In this document: positions 58,451 through 64,000 of the stretch, piece after piece
How positions within the stretch are numbered: position 1 is the stretch's first letter
How the letters are laid out: every line of letters starts with the position of its first letter
DNA from: Motacilla alba alba
Lineage: Eukaryota; Chordata; Aves; Passeriformes; Motacillidae
DNA length: 64,000 nucleotides
Direction of reading: 5' to 3'
Assembly (NCBI RefSeq): GCF_015832195.1
Contig: NC_052020.1
Location: 3,613,254-3,677,253, forward strand
Made by a program: the position numbers and the translations under genes
Notes under the pieces: model-generated
The model's input: only the letters and a program-made list of their open reading frames with translations
Told to the model about the DNA's origin: nothing
The model's database searches: none

Positions 58451-59799
58451 TCAATGTTGCCTTATGAAAAACACGTGTGTGCTGGAGATCAGCACTGGGG
58501 CTTGCAGGCAGCTAAAATCTACTGCAGCACAGTATCAGGGAGAACCACATGCAAAATTAAAACATGGTTTTCTGCACTCCTATTAGAATTAATTCATAGA
58601 AATTCTCTGCATAAAAACTGACTGTTATTCTCACTGCCAAGATACAATTTTCTTCAAAGTACTTTTCACAATGCATAGAACTACCCTTAAAATATTTATA
58701 ATTTTTAATGGAAAATACTTTCTATGAAGTTCTCCAAACATGCATATGTACACACACATAGTTCTAAAAACATACATCAACTTCCTCTTCTTAAGAAAGC
58801 ACCACAAGCAGAAAAAACCATGGTTTTGGAAAAAGGAATTTATAGCTTCAGATTTGTTTTTAATAAAGAATTCGAAGCCACTCTATTATTAACATTCTTT
58901 ATTTGATTCTACAAATAAAGGTTCTTTTGTGTTAGCATATTTTGCCAGACTTTAGCATGTCAGGGCAGACAATTTGTGAATTAAGCTCTTGAAACAGATA
59001 CTTTTCATGTCTAGGAATAGAACAAAATGAAGAACTGAAGTAGCCAACTGCAAAAGATCTGTCAACAATTCCTTTATAAAGACCCATTCTCAGGAGGTTA
59101 CAATTATCACAGCAGGACATTTTTTCAGGAAAATAATTTTGTCCTAGATGGCTTTCTGGCTTATAGTTTTGGGTTGGGTTTTTATTCCTCTCTTTAAATG
59201 AATAATGACAGTTCTCATATCTATAAGAGGAAAATTACACATTACTTACTACTCACACTTCTCTCAACAACCTTAAAAGCACCTCAGACTAGGTCTAGAT
59301 TTCGCTCATTTCAGCTTCTCTGATATTTGAACTGAAAGCTTCACATTAACACACTATCATAAAATCTAATAATAGAATTTAGAGGTAAATTCCAATACAA
59401 TTCTTTGCTTTGAAGATTTATCTTTTAAATCACAAAAGAAAAAAAAAGTAAAAAAAAAAGTCTGGCTTTAGAGCAAAAGGCTACTTAAATTAACTTTTTT
59501 CTTAGATATATGCAGATACTATCTCAAAATATGTCAAATAATGCAAAACATCCACTGTTTGGAGAAGGAACAAATGCTGATTCACCCTCTAGCTCAAGGC
59601 TTAACTCAAAATTCTCTCCAGACAAAGGCAAATAATTTGTAAATTTGCATTCTAAATCACCAGGGAGAGCATGGCAAGTCTTTCCTGTTGCATGTTGTGA
59701 AAACTATTTTTACAGAATTCTGGAAAGGGCAGAAATAATAATCATTGATTTTAAGTTGCTTGCTATTTTTGGAAACGGAAGAAAACAGAGCCATATTAA

Positions 59800-60020
59800 C
59801 CACAGAACCACAGGCCATTCTGAGTTGGAAGGGAGCCAGAAGGATTACTGAGTCCAGCTCCTGGCCCTGCACAGGGCACTTGCTGCCAGGCTTGGAGCTG
59901 TCCCCACGTCCCCGGGGAGCCTGTGCCAGTGCCCAGCCTCCCTCTGGGTGAACATTTCCTCCTAATATTCCACCTGACACAGGCCATTCCCTCAGGTCCT
60001 GCCACAGACAGAAGGGATAT
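59800..60020 (-). mobile_element. CR1 LINE 3' end
   Basis: ATTCTGAGTTGGAAGGGAGC, GAGTCCAGCTCCTGGCCCTG, GGGGAGCCTGTGCCAGTGCC and CCTCTGGGTGAACATTTCCT give the reverse complement of the CR1 3' region, ending in GGCCATTCCCTCAGGTCCTG. 5'-truncated, moderately diverged, and the same general subfamily as the copy at 44035. Open frames here are by-products. Confidence 0.9.
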
Positions 60021-61227
60021 GCAACATTTTCCATTTTTCTGGAAGTTCATCTTTTGTTCATCATTTGAAGTAAACCTGTTACACGTCAGAGCTCTGTCAC
60101 ACATTCTTTAGAAAAAGCAGTTTTGAAAAAAGGGCACAGAACAAATGCGACAAGTACTCTTACTCAACTGTGTTTTTCTTCACATTAGAAAGCCAAAAGG
60201 GCTCCAAACATTAATTGTTTGCATTGCTGAGCTATTGTACTTCCTTGCAAACACAGCTCCTCAGACAATGTGAGGCTGGAGCACGCGACGGGTTTAAACA
60301 ACTGCCATTTCTAGTAGCTCACTTAAGTCAGTTTTTTTTCTGTACACTGCAAACAACTTAATCTTTTCCATACAAAATTCTCATGGTCTTTTTAATATGC
60401 AACAGCCACGAAGCCATTTTTCCTTGCTGTTTTCTCCTGAATCCTAAGTGTCCTTGGCAGGAGTGCAAAGCCTCCATGGCTGCTGACGCCTCATGCACTG
60501 GCAGAGAAGGTGAAGGCTGAATCACTCCAACACTTAGGAATTGATTCAGAGCAGCTTTTACAGGTTTGGGAAAAGCTGCTCACTCTCCCAGCCACAGAAC
60601 TGGTGTGCTACACCCTTATGGGCTGGAAGAGATAGAAACATACAATTCACTGTTGTGTTTCATTGTACATTCTATTCCCCCAGCCTTGGCAACAAAGAGA
60701 AGGCTGAGCTGCCTTTGTGGGAAGATGATCACTGAATTGTGCACCTGGCATGCACGAGATTTTCTGTCCTCCATTGACTGATCTGGGCACCAGGGATGAA
60801 TGAACCAGGGAAAGACAGATTGTTCTAATACTTGGTTTCCCAGCAGATGAGCACTTTAAGCACCAAGCCAGGCCACTCCTTCCTGGCTTCACATAGACTT
60901 TTAGGTACCTTTTGAATTCTTGAAGCAGTTTATTTATATTCATACCTCTTAAAATAAATATTGCCTCACTTTCAACTCTCTCAGAGCAACCACATCCCTC
61001 TCTGTCTGTAACAAAGCAGTACCTTCATTGTCTTGCTCCAGACACTTCACAAGGATCCTGCTTTAATCTTTAATTTCTTCCTCCTCCTCCCCTTCCCAGA
61101 GCTGCTGCAGACTGGTCTCAGTCCCCAGCTGAGCCCCCTCCTGCTCTGCTGGTATCTTTCATCTTTCCCAGGGGCATTCCTAACACCCAACACCTGGGGC
61201 TCTGCCAGCTGGGAGCAGAGCTCTGCC
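60021..61227. other. Unassigned non-coding DNA
   Basis: No gene or known element recognised. A three-CpG cluster (CACGCGACGG near 60283-60292) within an evenly composed stretch is the only unusual base pattern. Confidence 0.45.
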
Positions 61228-61683
61228 TGATGCCTCAGGTTTCAGCTTTTATGTTTTCACATTCTGGGCTGCTTTAGTGTGTGGGCTTCATATGAGGGGA
61301 TGGTGAGCTCTCTGCACAGAGCAGGGAGACAAAAACCATTCCTGCTCCAGCTGGGCACCAAGGACAAATGATCCAAATCTCAGGCCCAAGAGCACAAACA
61401 GCGTGGGCTGGAGAGAGAAAAACAAGCAGGATGGGAGTGCCTGGGCTAAAGCTGGAATGGGACAATGAACTGCAAGATGCAAATGGAGCAGAACTGATCC
61501 AAGGGAGAGACCCCGGGAGCGCTCGTGCATTTTGGGACCATTTGGGTTCATCTTGGGTGCAGCCCTGGCTGGGCTCTTGTGCTGCCCAAGGTGGATCCAT
61601 GGAGGAGGTCCTTTGAATAAATCCCTGCTTTATTCTTCAGCTCTGTCCAGCCTCTGCTCTAGGGCAGCCTTCATAAGGCATCA
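61228..61683 (+). mobile_element. Solo LTR, same family as 1452-1886
   Basis: It begins TGATGCCT and ends AGGCATCA, perfect 8-bp inverted ends, and is flanked by TGCC at 61224-61227 and 61684-61687, a 4-bp target duplication typical of ERV1-like integration. AATAAA lies at 61616-61621, followed by CTGCTTTATTCTTCAGCTC and CCAGCCTCTGCTCTAGGGC. This R/U5 region is closely matched, inverted, at 1452-1520. GC is higher than in the surroundings. No internal genes remain. The open frames at 61274-61616 are by-products. Confidence 0.8.
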
Positions 61684-64000
61684 TGCCCACCCCGGGGGGT
61701 GCTCACTGCCCTGACAGAAATCAGCAGCTAAGGACTTTTCCCATTCCCCATGGCAGAATCCATCAGCTATATTTGGAGACTAAGAAACAAAAAACTCTGG
61801 GGATTCATGAACAGCTCGGAACACTAAAAAAAGGGTTTCAGCCCTATAGATGAGATGCTTGGCAAGCAAAAAGAACTTATAAATGTGTGTTCTCAAGTTA
61901 TAGGAAAAAATGGTATTTAAGGTTTCTTTTACCCATGTAACCAGGTTTTTTCTCTGATTTCTTTCATCTACTTGCAGATCAGTAATTTTCCCCCTAAATA
62001 TAATGTGAGGAAGGAGCACATTCCAGGTGTTGCTTTTTTCTCCTCTTTTATAAGTTTGGACATGAAATCTTGAGGAGGATTTATTTTTTTTCTTTTTTTT
62101 TGAAATCACATTCAGAGCGTTCCATGACAGTTCTACTAAGCTAGGCATAGCAACATTTATCTGACCTGAGCACCAGAGAAGACTGGAGCATCTAGTTCCA
62201 TCACGAGATCCGCTCACAAGGCAGGTCCTTATGTGGCATAACACTGTAATTTAAAAAAAGGGGGGAGAAATAAGGTGTATTCTGAGCTCCCAACCTAAAC
62301 TCAATATTTTAACTGACACAATAACTTTTTCCAGCTAGTAAATTTTTAGGGAACTGAGATATAGTAATGATATTACTATTTATGATAATGATGTTGAGAT
62401 ACAGTAATGATGTAATTTGTGATATATTATGAATCTGTAATTTATTTATAGTAATGATAACTTGTTAATTGTAGATGGACAGTTTAATTTAATTGTTGCT
62501 CTTTGCTCCTCATGGTTTAGAACCTGCCAGCTAAGTGTCAGTCTTTAATGATTTTATATGTTTTTAATATGACTTTATATGTTTTTAATATAGTTAACAG
62601 ACTATAAATGGTAAAAGAACAATTTAAAGAAGCCCTATCTGCATATGACTTCATCTGCCTAATGAGGAACATGAAGAAAATCCACTTTTCATACTTGAGC
62701 TAAACCCTGCACTGTTCAGACCATGAGGAGAGAGATGCTATTGCTAAGGTGAGAATACTCATCCACTCTCTTTGTAAAGCACATCATCCCCTATTAGCAC
62801 CTCCACAAAAGGGCTGCCACAAATCTGCTTTATAACTGGAACCACAGCAACATTTTGTGGAGGGTGGTGATATTCAGCTGTAATAGAGGTTGACTCACTA
62901 CCCAGAATGGTCTGAAATGCTCCTCATTTTCCTTACATATTACCTACCTTGTCTGTGAAAACCATATCAAAACATGCTTTGCAAACTGACACTTCAGAAT
63001 ACACCTGCTGAATTTTACTATCACTCTATGATGGTGGTAAATAACACTTTCTAGGAAGAATTGTTATGTAATGACTCACACTGAGTTGCTAATAATAGGG
63101 GAGTCAAAATGCAGTCAATTCTCCTGTCACAATCAAATGCTTTCAATTAATTTTAATTCTTTCATTTCTTTCAATTAGCCTTGCATTTAGCAGTAAGTCT
63201 TGCATTTAACCTTCCTTCTGGTTTGGAGTGGAGTTTTTAAAATAAAAAATTCAAATAAGACATCATTTTTCAGGACCTAATTTTGAACATCATCTTACGG
63301 ACTGGTCCTGGTACAACATTTCCCTCCAGAACATAGGAAAAATCTAGTTGACAAGAATGCTTCCTTGCAATCTAGCACTACAAACAAGGGAGAAATTCAG
63401 TCACACTCTTTATTATGTGCTTTTTCAGGTGCTCCTTGCATGCAACAGAGCAAAACCAAATTTGTGGAATTGGTCAAGGGTTCAAGTAACAGCAGTACCT
63501 TAACTTGTTTTGTTAATCAGGTCTCAGTCCCCCAGTGGTTATTAATTTTTATATTTCTTTAATGTTCATAAGCTCTATAGATGCTTACAATAAAAAGGAA
63601 CCTGCTGCCACTGTGCTTTTTTCTCTAGCTGTATTTGATATTATGGCTGCATTACTGAACAACTCATTACCTGCCAGATATTTCCTCTGTATCCACAAAA
63701 AAAAGGCGATAAATATATAAAAATAAATACTGCTTACTCCCCAAATTATTATCTAATTAATTTCACTGCATTCCATGGATGTCTTTGTAGGCAGCATGCC
63801 CTGCACAGCATTAATAAAACCATAGAGTTGATTTATTTCCCTGTGTTTAACCACAAGAAGAGGTGGAGTGTCTGCTGGGCAGCTGAGTCTGTGAGTCATA
63901 GCACAATTTCTGTCCCCTTGGTGTGCCCCAGCCCCCTGAGTCCCCCCCCAGCAGCTCTCCCCAGGGTGCTGAAGAAATGGGAATGAGAATTCCCATGTCA
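61684..64000. other. Unassigned non-coding DNA
   Basis: AT-rich unique sequence. At 62350-62460 a GTAATGAT motif recurs several times, and at 62552-62595 TTTTATATGTTTTTAATAT is duplicated. The last approximately 150 bp are GC-richer and contain a C9 run near 63938-63946. No gene recognised. Confidence 0.5.

Larger units (their letters stand above)
55086..59799. other. Unassigned non-coding DNA
   Basis: No gene or known element recognised. Simple repeats: (AC)7 at 57325-57339, T18 at 58142-58159 and A17 at 58434-58450. GC-richer patches at about 55210-55440 and 57540-57720 carry open frames but no recognisable protein. Confidence 0.5.

Noticed and set aside
59657..60111. Several ORFs up to 125 codons on both strands
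   Set aside because: The central part is a CR1 3' end; the mutual overlap in several frames shows they are by-products.
61274..61616. Overlapping ORFs on both strands in GC-rich DNA
   Set aside because: They fall inside the LTR at 61228-61683 and reflect higher GC and fewer stops.
61780..62244. A minus-strand ORF of 154 codons
   Set aside because: Contains an A-tract-encoded lysine run and low-complexity sequence with no recognisable homology; treated as chance.
1..64000. tRNA, rRNA, CRISPR, operon or prophage-like organisation
   Set aside because: No tRNA box pairs, no spaced identical repeats with spacers and no dense collinear ORFs. Composition and repeats are those of vertebrate non-coding DNA.

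Overview
The window looks like non-coding DNA from a passerine (songbird) nuclear genome. It is AT-rich and CpG-poor, with no recognisable gene, no operon-like packing of ORFs, no rRNA or tRNA and no CRISPR. What can be identified is typical of birds: CR1 LINE pieces in both orientations, most of them 5'-truncated, and solo LTRs of endogenous retroviruses whose sequences I recognise as songbird-type families. The species and chromosome cannot be told from the sequence. The window could be intergenic or lie inside a large intron.

Layout. Positions 1-7100 are mostly anonymous, with an AT-rich block at 781-1004 and a solo LTR at 1452-1886. A block at 7110-7560 carries far more CpG than its surroundings and is the best candidate for a conserved non-coding element. 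From 7.6 to 21 kb there is a tandem duplication of about 247 bp (10401-10860), a perfect 20-bp hairpin (15990-16036) and a T/G versus C/A inverted pair (18081-18307), but little else. A decayed CR1 ORF2 copy (21000-22590, minus strand) is split by a nested LTR (22074-22437). From 22.7 to 30 kb only a (TA)n array stands out. An old CR1 tail lies at 30050-30345 and a solo LTR with a perfect 5-bp target duplication at 31021-31911.

From 32 to 42 kb there is a pair of dispersed direct repeats, another very old CR1 piece and unique AT-rich DNA. The densest repeat cluster is 42226-45945: a CR1 tail, two solo LTRs in opposite orientations separated only by a 5-bp target duplication, a CR1 3' half, a short duplicated motif and another CR1 tail. 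From 48 to 60 kb there are CR1 tails at 48858, 52550 and 59800, a truncated ERVL-type LTR at 53828 and a local tandem duplication at 54755-55085. A second member of the LTR family seen at 1452 lies at 61228-61683. The remainder to 64000 is anonymous.

No set of genes working together is present, and I found no evidence of a new biological system. The most useful observations are the LTR boundaries with target duplications, the nested and adjacent insertions that give relative ages, the CpG-retaining block and the perfect hairpin. Family names and boundaries come from recognition by eye, not from a database search.
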